Assembly: GCF_019890725.1 (NCBI RefSeq)
Contig: NZ_JAINZZ010000060.1
Span: forward strand, 1 to 49,541
Reading direction: 5' to 3'
DNA from: Actinacidiphila acidipaludis
GTDB lineage: Bacteria > Actinomycetota > Actinomycetes > Streptomycetales > Streptomycetaceae
DNA: 49,541 nucleotides
This document shows, piece after piece, positions 41,601 to 49,541 of this stretch. The position numbers were made by a program, and so were the translations under genes. Numbering within the stretch: position 1 is the first letter of the stretch; each line of letters begins with the position of its first letter. Under the pieces are notes generated by a model that ran no database searches, was not told where the DNA came from, and saw nothing but the letters and a program-made list of their open reading frames with translations.

Positions 41601-42653
41601 CTCGCCCCGAGCGTCGTCGGGGACCTGACCAGCGCGTCCGGACAGCAGGAGACCGCGCACGGCACGGTCGTCAGCGCCTGGCAGCGGGACGGCAGCACGC
41701 TCACCTACCACGCCGTCGTCCCGGTCGGCGCCACCGCCACCGTCCGCCTGCCGCTGCTCGGCGGCGCCGGGTCGGTCGTGCGCGAGAGCGGTCGCACCGT
41801 CTACGCCGCCGGCGGAACGGCCCAGCAGGACCCGGGGCTCACCGTGGGCGCCGCGACCTCCGACACGGTCACGCTGACCGCGGGCTCCGGCGACTACACC
41901 TTCACCGTGCTGCCGCCCGCCCAGCCGTTCACCCGCCTGTCGGTCACCGCCGCCCAGGCCGCCGCCGCACCGATCATCCCGGGCGGCAGCGGCGACCTGA
42001 CCGCCGTGGTCGAAGGGCGCTCCACCGGCACCGGCACGGCCACCGTCGGCGCGAACGTGCCCGCCGGCTGGACCGCCACGGCCGAACCCGCCGGCATCCC
42101 GCTGACGCCCGCCACCACCGAGACGCGCGCGACCGTCCACCTCACCGTGCCGGACGGCACTCCCAGCGGCGTCTACCCGGTGACGCTGACGGTCCGGGCG
42201 CCGGACGGCACCCACGCCGCCACCACCGTCGACGTGCCGGTCTTCGGACGCTGGGCCGCGGGGACCACCGCGACGGCGTCCAGCGCCCACGCACCCAATG
42301 TCGTCGACGGCGCCACCCGCACCTACGACGCGGCCAACGCCATCGACGGGAACCTCGGCACCTTCTGGAACGACGACACCCAGGGCCGGTACCCGGACAC
42401 GCTGACCGTGACCGCGCCGGACGCGGTGCCGCTCCACGGCGTCGGATTCGCCTCCTTCAGCGACGGCGTACCGGTCGACTTCACCGTGCAGACCTGGGAC
42501 GGCACCGGCTGGGTCACCCAGGCGACGGTCACCGGCAACTCCGCGGTCCACCGCTGGATCCCGTTCTCCTCCCCGGTCACCACCACCCAGGTACGGCTCA
42601 CCGTCACCGCGACGCAGGACGGCTTCACCCGGGTCGCCGAACTCACGCCCTGA
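38616..42653 (+). CDS. Secreted GH78 alpha-L-rhamnosidase with two F5/8-type binding modules
   Basis: This 1345-residue exoenzyme cleaves terminal alpha-L-rhamnose. ATG 38616 is favoured over GTG 38610 because ggaagg ends 9 bases before it. After a signal region comes an Ig-like domain (PLLSWTARDT... SYTWSVRTWN), a jelly-roll (ARLYFAAQGLAEPHLNG), an inserted F5/8-type module (about 350-505), then the rhamnosidase jelly-roll RVYDFGQDVTGW. The GH78 acid motif DCPTREKHGWLGD gives D677, E682 and D689 in the exact spacing of Bacillus RhaB; E949 in TIWEKWPD is the base. Ig-like and second F5/8 modules end the protein. It heads a two-gene operon with the next GH78 gene. A binding module inserted between N-domain and catalytic core is unusual. 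Confidence 0.93.
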   Translation: MPWPGVRRGRRPRTTGNPVAAVVAGVAAGAALAAMAPAVPAAASAAAPRLDAASAGPLAPAGLRVDGHGAGLPAGESRPLLSWTARDTGRAEAQTAYEIRLGPAPGPARARDQAATWDSGRTSSAQSTGVPYGGPRLSSDHSYTWSVRTWNSQGRPSRWSAPATFDTGLLDPADWSAWWIQADDGALARGDVDITKPVARARLYFAAQGLAEPHLNGAVVDPTEVLDSSVTDYAARALYRDMDVTTLLRHGRNALGFMIGKGQASGRPAFVAQLDVTYTDGTHDAFGTGPDWRTTPGPVTGDDFYYGETYDARRAVPGWDTADAEVTDDSAWTDARAIAPASHPLSLAQGRPVTAHDTTSCCGWSPAALTDGVDGSSDASEGYHSAIESSADSTKWVQTDLGADRAVRQIALFPARPTNDPAGDFKGAGFPVRYKVEVSDDPSFATATTVADRTDSDQPQPGTDPVRLPADATGRYVRVTATELRCIGASCTFRLAELGVYGAQPVTGYSAITRLEADTAPPTRVVRTLTPVRQTRPGNGSRVYDFGQDVTGWVTVSATQPAGTTVDIKKGEILDAAGHVTTANISFSAADPPRQTDHYTFAGTGTESYAPHFNYSGFRYAELTGLPDDADVTVTAQVVHTDVATTGTFSTSNPLLDSIQDAVARTQLNDLQSIPLDCPTREKHGWLGDAGDSDVEAMANYDMQSFYTKWLGDVVTSLNPDGSIPSVAPANGGQNSWRTDPAWGSAYPQIVWDAYQAYGSTSPITANYAQVKAWVDYLGTISDADHIVVDAPTSWGDDWVASVSTPHDYFQTGFFYLDAQLLSKMARVVGDTADATHYSALADQIAAGLTKRYFDAGTGVYANGTQLAYAMPLMLGIVPAGHEQATVDRLVQDIAAHDDHLTTGFVGSTMVFQALGAHGRNDVALAVAERTDFPSLGYMVRQGPGTIWEKWPDSAAPDGTSSKDHIGLGGSIGQWFYQQLAGIQPGSGTGNTALTLAPSVVGDLTSASGQQETAHGTVVSAWQRDGSTLTYHAVVPVGATATVRLPLLGGAGSVVRESGRTVYAAGGTAQQDPGLTVGAATSDTVTLTAGSGDYTFTVLPPAQPFTRLSVTAAQAAAAPIIPGGSGDLTAVVEGRSTGTGTATVGANVPAGWTATAEPAGIPLTPATTETRATVHLTVPDGTPSGVYPVTLTVRAPDGTHAATTVDVPVFGRWAAGTTATASSAHAPNVVDGATRTYDAANAIDGNLGTFWNDDTQGRYPDTLTVTAPDAVPLHGVGFASFSDGVPVDFTVQTWDGTGWVTQATVTGNSAVHRWIPFSSPVTTTQVRLTVTATQDGFTRVAELTP

Positions 42654-42693
42654 CCCGGCCCGCCCTACCCGTCACAGAAAGGCAGGACACACG

Positions 42694-45600
42694 ATGCCAG
42701 GACGTCCCCCGCCCCTGCGCCGCAGAGCCGCCGCCCTGCTGGGCGCGCTCCCGCTGCTCGCCGCCGCTCTGCTGACCGGGCCGGCCGCGCACGCCGACTC
42801 CGGCGGACCCGAGGTCCACGACCCGGTCGTGGACGGCACGGCCGACCCGCAGGCGGTCACCGAGCAGCGGCCCGGCCTCGGCTGGCAGCTCACCTCACCG
42901 CACACCGGCGAGCTCCAGACGGCGTACCGGATCCTGGTCGCCGACAGTCCCGCACGCCTGACACCCGGCCGGGCGGACGTGTGGGACAGCGGGAAGGTCT
43001 CCTCGGACGAGTCGGTCCGCGTGCCGTACGGCGGACCGGCCCTCGCGGCGGGTCACCGCTACTACTGGAAGGTCCGCGTCTGGGACAACCACGGTGAGGC
43101 CTCCGGCTGGAGCCGCACCGCCACCTGGGACACCGCCCTGGCGTCGCCCGCCGACTGGAAGGGCGCCCAGTGGATCACGCCCGACCGCTCGGGCGTGTCG
43201 AGCTGGTCCGACTTCACCCTCGACACCGACTTCACCGTCAAGTACGCCGCCGCGGCCGTGGTGTTCCGGGCCAAGGACGCCTCCGACTACTACATGTGGC
43301 AGATCAACAACGCCAGTTCGCCCGGCAAGGTGCTGCTGCGCCCGCACGTCGACCTCGGCGGCCGGTTCACCACCCTCAAGGAGGTCGACCTCAGCCCGGT
43401 GATCACACCGGCCGACGCCGGGGACCGGCACCACCTGCGGATCCGCGCCGAGGGCAGCACCATCACCACCTGGGTCGACGGCACCCAGGTGGACACCCTC
43501 ACCGACACCTCCCTCACCGCGGGCACCATCGGGTTCCGGGAGTCCACCACGGCCGGCCGACAGGAGGACAGCCTCTACGACGGCCTGACCGTGCGCGGCC
43601 TCGACGGCACCACGCTCTTCAGCGACGACTTCTCGACCGCCCCCGACCCGTCGTTCCCCGGAACGAAGGTCACCGACGGGGAGTTGGAGCCGGCCGGCGA
43701 CCCCACGCTGCTCGACCGCGACGCCGCCGCGCCGATGCTGCGCACGACCTTCACCCTCGACAAGAAGATCGCGCGGGCCCACGCCTACGTGTACGGCCTG
43801 GGCCTGTACGAACTCCACCTCAACGGCGCCAAGGTCGGGGACCATGTGCTCGCCCCGGCCGGCACGCCGTACACGCAGCGGAACCTCTACGACACCTACG
43901 ACGTGACGTCCGCGCTGCGGCAGGGCGGCAACGCGGTCGGCATCTGGCTCGGCACCGGCTACGGCCCGCACTTCAGCCCCTACGGCTTCCGCTGGACCGG
44001 CCCGCCGCAGGCCGTCATGCTGATCGACGTCACCTACGCCGACGGCACCCGGAAGACCGTCACCACCGACCCGTCGTGGAAGTGGTCGACCGGCCCGATC
44101 CTCGCCGACGACCTGTACGACGGCGAGGTCTACGACGCCCGCGCGGCCCAACCGGGCTGGGACACCTCCGCGTTCGACGACGCCGCCTGGCACCCCGTCA
44201 CCACGGCGACCGCCCCCAGCAGCACGCTGGTGGCCTCCACCATGCCGCCCGTCAAGGTGGTGGGGAACCTCGCGCCGGTGAAGGTCACGCAACCGCGTCC
44301 CGGTTCCTACGTCTACGACTTCGGCCAGAACTTCGCCGGCTGGGAACGCCTGACCGCCCACGGCCCCGCGGGCACGGCCATCACCCTGCGCACGGCGGAG
44401 GAACTCAACGCCGACGGCACGCTCGACACCACCACCAACCGGAACGCGGCCTCCACCGACACCTTCGTGCTCGCCGGAACCGGCGGCGCCGAGACCTACG
44501 AACCGCGCTTCACCTACCACGGGTTCCGCTACCTGGAGGTCACCGGTTACCCGGGGACGCCCACGGCCGCCGACGTCACCGGCCGCGTCGTGCACGCCGA
44601 CGTGACGTCCACCGGCACCTTCGGCTCCTCCGACCCCCTGCTGAACACCATCTGGCGGAACAACCGCTGGAGCATCCTCAACAACTCCATGAGCATGCCC
44701 ACCGACAACCCGGTGCGCGACGAACGCACCCCGCCCGGCATGGACGTGCAGGCCTACCACGACGCGTCGGTCCGGGAGTTCGGGATGGACGCCTTCTACG
44801 CCAACTACCTGGCCGACATGCCGCCCGGAACCGCCCTGCCGAACGACGCCGGGAACGCCCAGCAGCCCGACATGGGCGGGGACCAGGTGACGCTCGCCTG
44901 GACGCTGTACGAGCAGTACGGCGACCTGGCCACGCTGGCCGCCGACTATCCGGCGATGCGGGCCTTCGTCGACAAAAACGCCACGGATGTGCCCGGCCAC
45001 ATCTGGCCGGACGACCACGGGTTCGGGGACTGGTGCCCGCCGTACTACGGCCCCGGCACGAACGACGGCATGGGAAGCCCAGGCGCGGGCAGCTGCTTCA
45101 GCGAGGTGTCCCTGGTCAACACGGCTCTGTCGTACCTGCAGGCGGCCGACGTCGCCAAGGCCGCCCAGGCGCTGGGCCGTACCGACGACGCAGCGCACTA
45201 CTCCGCGCTCGCCGACAGCGTCAAGGACGCGTTCAACGCCCACTTCCTCAACAGCGCGGGCGACACCTACGGTGACGGCCGGCAGGTGACGAGCATCCTC
45301 CCGCTGGCGTTCGGCATGGTGCCGCCGGACCGGACCCAGGCGGTCGGCGACCAGTTCGTCCGCACGCTCACCACCACCGACGGCGGCCACCTGGACACCG
45401 GCATCTTCGGCACCCGGTACCTCGTCGACGCGCTCGCCGCGATCGGCCGGACAGACCTGGCGATGACCGCGCTCGACAAGACCGACTACCCGGGGTTCGG
45501 GTTCGAGATCGCCCACAACGCCACGTCCTCGTGGGAGGAGTGGCTGTACAGCTCGGGCATGGAGACGCACGACCACGCGATGTTCGCGGGCGTCAACGCG

Positions 45601-45933
45601 TCGCTGTACACCGCGCTCGGCGGAGTGCGGCCGGCCTCGGCCGGCTACCGCACGGTCACCGTCGCCCCGCAGGTACCGGCCGGACTGCGGAGGGTCTCCG
45701 TGACGCAGGACACCGTCCGCGGCCGGATCAGCAGCAGTTGGGTGCACGAGGGGACGTCGTTCGACCTCACGGTGACGCTTCCGGCCAACAGCACCGCCGT
45801 GGTGCGGGTGCCCGTGCTCGACGCCGGACGGACCGTGCACGCGCCCGCCGGCGCCGCCCCGGTCGGGGGCGGTGGCACGACGGCGGTCTCCTACCGGGTG
45901 GGCTCCGGCACCTGGCACTTCCACGTGGGCTGA
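42694..45933 (+). CDS. Secreted GH78-family glycosidase with inserted lectin-like domain
   Basis: This 1079-residue exported enzyme follows the previous GH78 gene by 40 bases and is certainly cotranscribed. A signal peptide ends at AAHA (about residue 34). An Ig-like domain (YYWKVRVWDNHGEASGW) is followed by a concanavalin/DUF1080-like domain at about 165-310 (VVFRAKDASDYYMWQI, LRIRAEGSTITTWVDG), inserted before the jelly-roll with LYELHLNGAKVGDHVLAP. The acid motif is a variant, DNPVRDERTPPGMD (from D671, with E677 and D684), in place of DCPQRDERLGWTGD. The base is probably E948 or E949 in SSWEEWLY. It may target a different linkage from its partner, so that together they strip a branched rhamnose-containing glycan. 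Confidence 0.9.
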   Translation: MPGRPPPLRRRAAALLGALPLLAAALLTGPAAHADSGGPEVHDPVVDGTADPQAVTEQRPGLGWQLTSPHTGELQTAYRILVADSPARLTPGRADVWDSGKVSSDESVRVPYGGPALAAGHRYYWKVRVWDNHGEASGWSRTATWDTALASPADWKGAQWITPDRSGVSSWSDFTLDTDFTVKYAAAAVVFRAKDASDYYMWQINNASSPGKVLLRPHVDLGGRFTTLKEVDLSPVITPADAGDRHHLRIRAEGSTITTWVDGTQVDTLTDTSLTAGTIGFRESTTAGRQEDSLYDGLTVRGLDGTTLFSDDFSTAPDPSFPGTKVTDGELEPAGDPTLLDRDAAAPMLRTTFTLDKKIARAHAYVYGLGLYELHLNGAKVGDHVLAPAGTPYTQRNLYDTYDVTSALRQGGNAVGIWLGTGYGPHFSPYGFRWTGPPQAVMLIDVTYADGTRKTVTTDPSWKWSTGPILADDLYDGEVYDARAAQPGWDTSAFDDAAWHPVTTATAPSSTLVASTMPPVKVVGNLAPVKVTQPRPGSYVYDFGQNFAGWERLTAHGPAGTAITLRTAEELNADGTLDTTTNRNAASTDTFVLAGTGGAETYEPRFTYHGFRYLEVTGYPGTPTAADVTGRVVHADVTSTGTFGSSDPLLNTIWRNNRWSILNNSMSMPTDNPVRDERTPPGMDVQAYHDASVREFGMDAFYANYLADMPPGTALPNDAGNAQQPDMGGDQVTLAWTLYEQYGDLATLAADYPAMRAFVDKNATDVPGHIWPDDHGFGDWCPPYYGPGTNDGMGSPGAGSCFSEVSLVNTALSYLQAADVAKAAQALGRTDDAAHYSALADSVKDAFNAHFLNSAGDTYGDGRQVTSILPLAFGMVPPDRTQAVGDQFVRTLTTTDGGHLDTGIFGTRYLVDALAAIGRTDLAMTALDKTDYPGFGFEIAHNATSSWEEWLYSSGMETHDHAMFAGVNASLYTALGGVRPASAGYRTVTVAPQVPAGLRRVSVTQDTVRGRISSSWVHEGTSFDLTVTLPANSTAVVRVPVLDAGRTVHAPAGAAPVGGGGTTAVSYRVGSGTWHFHVG

Positions 45934-45951
45934 CGCGCGGAACGGAAGACG

Positions 45952-45981
45952 GGACGGCGGCGCCACCACGGGCCGCCGTCC
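45952..45981. terminator. Terminator hairpin after the GH78 operon
   Basis: A perfect 10-bp stem (45952-45961 with 45972-45981) around a 10-base loop lies in the convergent gap to the CAP-domain gene. Confidence 0.7.
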
Positions 45982-46048
45982 GGTCCTCCGTCGCCGGGCC
46001 GGGTCGGCCGGGCACGGGTCGCGTCGGGGAGGAGCAGGTCGGGCAGGA

Positions 46049-46873
46049 TCACATCAGGGACGCGAAGTCCTGGGTGAGCCAGACCGATCCCGAGGCGTCG
46101 CGGTGGACCGCGATGCCGATGTACGTGAAGCCGCCGCTCAGGATGTTGCGGCGGTGGCCGTCGTTCGGCGCCTGCTCGTCGAGCATGCTCTGGGTGAGGT
46201 TGACGGCCATCGCGGCGATCGCCTGCGGTGTGTCGGCCACCGGGCCGCCGACGCCGATGTTCTCGCCCGCCGAGGACCAGTGGACGCCGTTCGCGGTCTC
46301 CCGGTCGCCGATCGGGCTCTCGCCGGGGCACTGGTGGCTGAGGCCACAGCCACCGGACATCACCTGGTTGTGCTGTGTGGCGCTGCTCGTCAGCCCGTCC
46401 AGCAACCGGTAGGCGGGCAGGCCCTGCTGGGCGCGCGCCCGGTTGATCAGGTCCAGGACCTGCTGGACCGCGTCGTCCGAGGCGACCGGACTCGCGCTCG
46501 GGGCCGGGGACGCCGGCGGCGTCGCACTGTGGGAGGGCGCGGGGGTCGACCGCGTGGGGGAGGGGGTCGCGGTCGGCCGCCGCGGGTGGTGGGCCGGGGC
46601 GGTGCCGTGGTGGTGCGCGGTCGGGGCGTGCCCGGGCTGCGCGGGCGGCGGGGTGGTCGCGTCGGCCGGAGTGCCGTCGTGCCAGTCGGCGGGAACGATC
46701 AGGTGGAAGGGGGACGTCCCGGAGGCGCTGTGGCCGGGCTGGCCCATGCAGGCGAAGGCGGTGCCGCCGCTGACCACGGCCAGTGCCGCGGCACCGGTCA
46801 GGGCTATTCGGGTACGGGGCTTGCGCGGGGCGCGGTGACGATGCGGCCGTGGGGTGACGGAGTGCGAACTCAT
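46049..46873 (-). CDS. Exported CAP-domain (SCP/PR-1-like) protein
   Basis: This 274-residue protein has a basic N-terminus and a hydrophobic segment at about 22-41 that is a signal peptide or anchor. A long Pro/Ser/Thr/His-rich linker (about 60-128) spans the wall. The CAP domain follows at about 135-274, with LDLINRARAQQGL, HNQVMSGGCGLSH, SAGENIGVGG and NDGHRRNILSGGFTYIGIAV, and the His and Glu positions of the CAP cavity. One disulfide is likely (CGLSHQC). Bacterial CAP proteins are of uncertain function; sterol binding and protease-like activities are claimed for eukaryotic relatives. ATG 46873 has gaaagagg upstream. The 212-base gap to 47085 contains a GAAC/GTTC inverted repeat at 47023-47035. 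Confidence 0.9.
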   Translation of the reverse strand: MSSHSVTPRPHRHRAPRKPRTRIALTGAAALAVVSGGTAFACMGQPGHSASGTSPFHLIVPADWHDGTPADATTPPPAQPGHAPTAHHHGTAPAHHPRRPTATPSPTRSTPAPSHSATPPASPAPSASPVASDDAVQQVLDLINRARAQQGLPAYRLLDGLTSSATQHNQVMSGGCGLSHQCPGESPIGDRETANGVHWSSAGENIGVGGPVADTPQAIAAMAVNLTQSMLDEQAPNDGHRRNILSGGFTYIGIAVHRDASGSVWLTQDFASLM

Positions 46874-47085
46874 CGCGGCCTCTTTCCTGGTCGGGGAGGG
46901 GGCCCGAACGGCGGTGGCTCGGCAGCCGGGTGGGGGGATGAAGCTGCCGGGGACAGACCGACCGCCGCTCGGGCGTGATCGAACCTAGGCTGTCGCCCGT
47001 CGGAAAAGGACCGCTGATCGCGGAACTTAAGGTTCTGCTGAGAATCGCTTCATGTTCCGCTGCACCCCGGGACCGGGAGCCCGCC

Positions 47086-47628
47086 TCACCAGGACGTCTC
47101 GGTGGTGACGGCGTTCGGCGAGGGGCGCAGGGTGGCCACCACCTTCGACCGGTGACCCGATCCCTCGAAGGTCACCGTCAGCGTGTCCGGCGCGCTCTGA
47201 CCGGTCCTGGTGGTGAAGCCCTGCGCGGGTACCGCGGACACCAGGCACACCGCGTCCGCGCCCCAGCGGATCGTCACCTGACCGCCCTGCGCCTGGACGG
47301 TGTGGGTGCCGACGCCGCCCTGGCAGTCGTTCGCGGAGGCGCCGGTGGACGGGTGCGGTGTGGACGTCCGCGGTGACGGCGTGGCGGTCCGGCGCGGGCG
47401 CGGTGACGGCTTCGACGGTTTCGGCGACGGCACCGGGTGGGAGGCGGGCGACGGCGACTGCGTGCTCGGCACGAGCGTCGGGTCGTCGAACGACGTGGGC
47501 CGTGCGTGCGCGGTGGGCGGCAGCGGAGCGGTGGAGTGCACCACGAAACGCACCGTCAGGAACACGACGGACACGGTCACCGCCGTGCACGAGAGCCAGA
47601 CCAGGAAGTAGCGGAGCAGCCGGGGCAC
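47086..47628 (-). CDS. Membrane-anchored extracellular protein of unknown function
   Basis: This 180-residue protein has one N-terminal membrane helix (about residues 6-31, LVWLSCTAVTVSVVFLTVRFVV), a Pro/Ser/Thr/Lys-rich wall-spanning linker (about 45-95), and a small C-terminal beta-rich domain (about 98-175) with two cysteines (C102, C128) that could pair. I do not recognise the family. The start is GTG 47628 with a weak ribosome site. It is divergent from the response regulator with only 35 bases between them. Such genes often supply a sensed partner or target of the adjacent two-component system, which is inference. Confidence 0.72.
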   Translation of the reverse strand: MPRLLRYFLVWLSCTAVTVSVVFLTVRFVVHSTAPLPPTAHARPTSFDDPTLVPSTQSPSPASHPVPSPKPSKPSPRPRRTATPSPRTSTPHPSTGASANDCQGGVGTHTVQAQGGQVTIRWGADAVCLVSAVPAQGFTTRTGQSAPDTLTVTFEGSGHRSKVVATLRPSPNAVTTETSW

Positions 47629-47663
47629 CGGCCCATCATGGCGGATCCGCTACGGTGTGCCGC

Positions 47664-48377
47664 ATGGCCAGCGTCCTGGTGGTGGAAGACGATCCGGTCA
47701 TCCGGTCCTCCCTGATAGAAGCGTTGACCGCGTTCGGCCACGTCGTGCGCAGCGCGGCCGACGGGTTCGGCTGTCTGCGGGAGGTCACGCGGATCCCGTT
47801 CGACGCGGTGGTGCTCGACCTGGGACTGCCGGACCTCGACGGAGGTGACGCGCTGCGCATGCTGCGCGGCATCTCGCAGGTGCCGGTGGTGGTCGCCACC
47901 GCCCGCGACGACGAGACCGAGATCATCCGGCTGCTGAACTCGGGAGCGGACGACTACCTCGTCAAGCCGTTCTCCGCGGGTCAGTTGGAGGCCCGCATCG
48001 CCGCGGTGCTGCGGCGTTCCCAGGCGCCGAGGCCGCGCACGGCGACGCCGGGCGGGGGTGGCCGCGCGGGAGCGGCCCCCTTGCGCGTCGGCGACCTGCA
48101 GATCGACGTCCGGGCCCGCACGGTGGAACTGGCCGGTCGTGAACTGGCCCTCACCCGCCGCGAGTTCGACCTCCTCGCCTATCTGGCGGTGCGCGCCGGC
48201 ACGGTGGTGTCCAAACAGGAGCTTCTCACCGAGGTGTGGCGCGAGCCGTACGTCGACGACCAGACCGTGCACGTCCACCTGTCCGCCCTGCGCCGCAAAC
48301 TCGGTGAACGCGCCAGCCGCGCCCGCTATCTGCACACTGTCCGCGGGGTGGGGTTCAAGCTGGTCGCACCGCGATGA
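47664..48377 (+). CDS. OmpR/PhoB-family response regulator
   Basis: This 237-residue regulator has a receiver domain with acidic pocket EDD (8-10), phospho-acceptor D52 in LDLGLPDLDGG, and K101 in VKPF. A linker rich in Gly/Ala/Arg leads to a winged-helix DNA-binding domain with ALTRREFDLLAYLAVRAGTVVSKQELLTEVW, DDQTVHVHLSALRRKLGE and HTVRGVGFKL. The ATG has no ribosome site, while TACGGT sits 7 bases upstream, hinting at a leaderless transcript. Its stop overlaps the kinase start as ATGA (48374-48377), so the two are coupled. The signal and targets are unknown; the adjoining exported proteins are candidates. Confidence 0.94.
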   Translation: MASVLVVEDDPVIRSSLIEALTAFGHVVRSAADGFGCLREVTRIPFDAVVLDLGLPDLDGGDALRMLRGISQVPVVVATARDDETEIIRLLNSGADDYLVKPFSAGQLEARIAAVLRRSQAPRPRTATPGGGGRAGAAPLRVGDLQIDVRARTVELAGRELALTRREFDLLAYLAVRAGTVVSKQELLTEVWREPYVDDQTVHVHLSALRRKLGERASRARYLHTVRGVGFKLVAPR

Positions 48378-49541
48378 GACGGACGCTGGCCGGCATCGCC
48401 CTCGCGGTCACCACGATGGTGGCCCTGTCGTTCCAGATCCCACTGTCGCTGCTGGTGCGGTCCGAGGCGCGCACCCAGGCCGTCACCGCCGCCGAGCAGC
48501 GCGCCGCGGCGCTCGCGCCGGTCCTCGCCCTCACCACGGACAGTGCCAGCCTGCGCCAGGCCGCGGCCGGCGTCGACCCCGACGACCGCCTCGCCGTGCA
48601 CCTCCCCGACGGCCAGTCGATCGGCACCGGCCACGCGCCGGCCTCCCTGCTGCGGCGGGCGCAGCAGGAGGGGGAGTCACTCGCGCGCGACGTCCCGGGC
48701 GGCTGGGCCTACCTGCAGCCGGTGGTGCTCGGCGGCGGACGCGTCGCGGTGATCGAGGAGTTCGTGCCGGCGAAGGAGCTGACGCGCGGTGTCGCCGTGT
48801 CCTGGTGGGTGATGGCGGCCCTGGCCGTCGGCCTGGTGGCGGGCTCGGTCCTGGTCGCCGACCGGCTCGCGGCCCGCGTGGTGCGCTCCTCCCAGCACCT
48901 GTCCCGCGCGGCCAACGCCCTCGGCGGCGGCGACCTCGACACGCGGGTCGAACCGATGGGACCGCCCGAACTCTACGAGGCCGGGCTGGCGTTCAACGCC
49001 ATGGCGGACCGGATGGTGCAGCTCCTGGCCACCGAACGGGAACTCGTCGCCGACCTGTCGCACCGGCTGCGGACCCCGCTCACCGTGCTGCACCTCGCCG
49101 CGGAACAGGCCGCCACCAGCGCGGACTCCGAGCGCATCAACGCCGCCGTCGCCGCGCTGGAGACCGAGCTCCAGGCCGTCATCGAGACCGCAAGGGCCCC
49201 GCTCGCGGTCCGTCCGGCCGGGCCCCCGGCCGCCGGCCTGCCCGGCGGCACGCACTGCTCCGCGGCGGAGGTCACCGCCCGCCGCGCCGGGTTCTGGGCG
49301 GTCCTCGCCCGCCAGCAGAACCGGCCGTTCGAGCTGGCCGTCACCTCCGAACCGGCGCCCGTCGCCCTGCCCGAGGACGAACTGACCGCCGTCATCGACG
49401 CGTTGAGCGGCAATGTGTTCCGCCACACCGCCCCCGGCACCGCCTTCGCCGTACGGCTGGAGCGCAGCGCCCAGGCGGTGACGCTCGTCGTGGAGGACGC
49501 CGGGCCGGGCATCGCCGACCCCGACGCGGCGCTCGCCCGGG
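48374..49541 (+). CDS. Sensor histidine kinase, 3' end beyond the window
   Basis: The first 389 residues are present and the frame is open to the window edge. Layout: membrane helix 1 (about 5-28), an extracytoplasmic sensor of about 110 residues (SEARTQAVTAAEQRAAALAPVLAL onward), membrane helix 2 (about 142-163), HAMP (to about 218), HisKA with DLSHRLRTPLTVL and phospho-acceptor H230, then the HATPase domain with N-box GNVFRHT and the G1 box EDAGPGI. It would phosphorylate the regulator upstream. The segment between HisKA and the N-box has an odd Pro/Gly/Ala run (PAGPPAAGLPGG). Only the C-terminal part of the ATPase domain is missing. Confidence 0.92.
   Translation, partial: MRRTLAGIALAVTTMVALSFQIPLSLLVRSEARTQAVTAAEQRAAALAPVLALTTDSASLRQAAAGVDPDDRLAVHLPDGQSIGTGHAPASLLRRAQQEGESLARDVPGGWAYLQPVVLGGGRVAVIEEFVPAKELTRGVAVSWWVMAALAVGLVAGSVLVADRLAARVVRSSQHLSRAANALGGGDLDTRVEPMGPPELYEAGLAFNAMADRMVQLLATERELVADLSHRLRTPLTVLHLAAEQAATSADSERINAAVAALETELQAVIETARAPLAVRPAGPPAAGLPGGTHCSAAEVTARRAGFWAVLARQQNRPFELAVTSEPAPVALPEDELTAVIDALSGNVFRHTAPGTAFAVRLERSAQAVTLVVEDAGPGIADPDAALAR

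Noticed and set aside
38532..42551. A 1339-codon open frame antisense to the GH78 gene
   Set aside because: Its translation is Val/Gly/Arg/Asp-rich with no recognisable domain. It mirrors the codon bias of the real gene on the other strand, a normal effect of very high GC content.

Overview
The window is very GC-rich, with strong third-position G/C bias, GTG starts, GGAGG-type ribosome binding sites and long antisense open frames. It carries family markers typical of Streptomyces and close relatives: an ECF42 sigma factor paired with a DGPF protein, split LigD modules, DUF4916, DUF1990 and a DUF6296-like protein. It reads as ordinary chromosome, probably the accessory-rich arm side, of a Streptomycetaceae soil saprophyte. 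I saw no transposase, integrase, CRISPR array, tRNA or rRNA. The final gene, a sensor kinase, runs off the right edge.

Layout. 88-3628: two secreted proteins, a CE4 polysaccharide deacetylase with a cellulose-binding module and a beta-propeller protein with ricin-type lectin repeats. 3625-7863: an Fpg/Nei DNA glycosylase, a cupin, a divergent cysteine-containing HTH regulator coupled to a small membrane protein, and an MFS exporter. 8042-11062: a Tat-exported GH35 beta-galactosidase whose catalytic nucleophile motif is tandemly duplicated. 11257-16228: a stress-like block with a YbdK-type carboxylate-amine ligase, LigD polymerase and phosphoesterase modules, a CDF metal transporter, a DUF6296-like protein and a small membrane protein. 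Several of these genes have a GGGTAG element spaced like a Streptomyces sigma-B promoter. 16519-18588: Tat-exported phospholipase C. 18626-22702: MarR regulator, MFS exporter, DGPF protein and ECF42 sigma factor on one strand. 23001-23537: DUF4916. 23908-27312: secreted GH92 alpha-mannosidase behind LacI-type operators. 27460-30269: two-subunit molybdenum hydroxylase. 30388-35077: DUF1990, trypsin-like protease, S9 peptidase and a beta-lactamase-fold hydrolase. 35265-45933: three GH78-type rhamnosidase genes around a 564-base divergent control region with repeated operators. 46049-49541: CAP-domain protein, a membrane-anchored protein and a two-component system.

How the genes work together. 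The dominant theme is extracellular breakdown of plant, fungal and microbial polymers: acetyl groups on xylan or chitin, terminal galactose, alpha-mannose and rhamnose, phospholipids and peptides. Each sugar enzyme appears to have its own local operator, but no LacI, AraC or ROK regulator lies in the window, so control must come from elsewhere. The second theme is stress and repair: Fpg, LigD modules, metal efflux, ECF42 and possible sigma-B promoters.

The observations most worth follow-up are the in-frame duplication of the GH35 nucleophile motif, the four-site operator array plus tandem-repeat leaders between the divergent rhamnosidase genes, the repeated sigma-B-like motif, and the cupin / cysteine regulator / membrane protein module.
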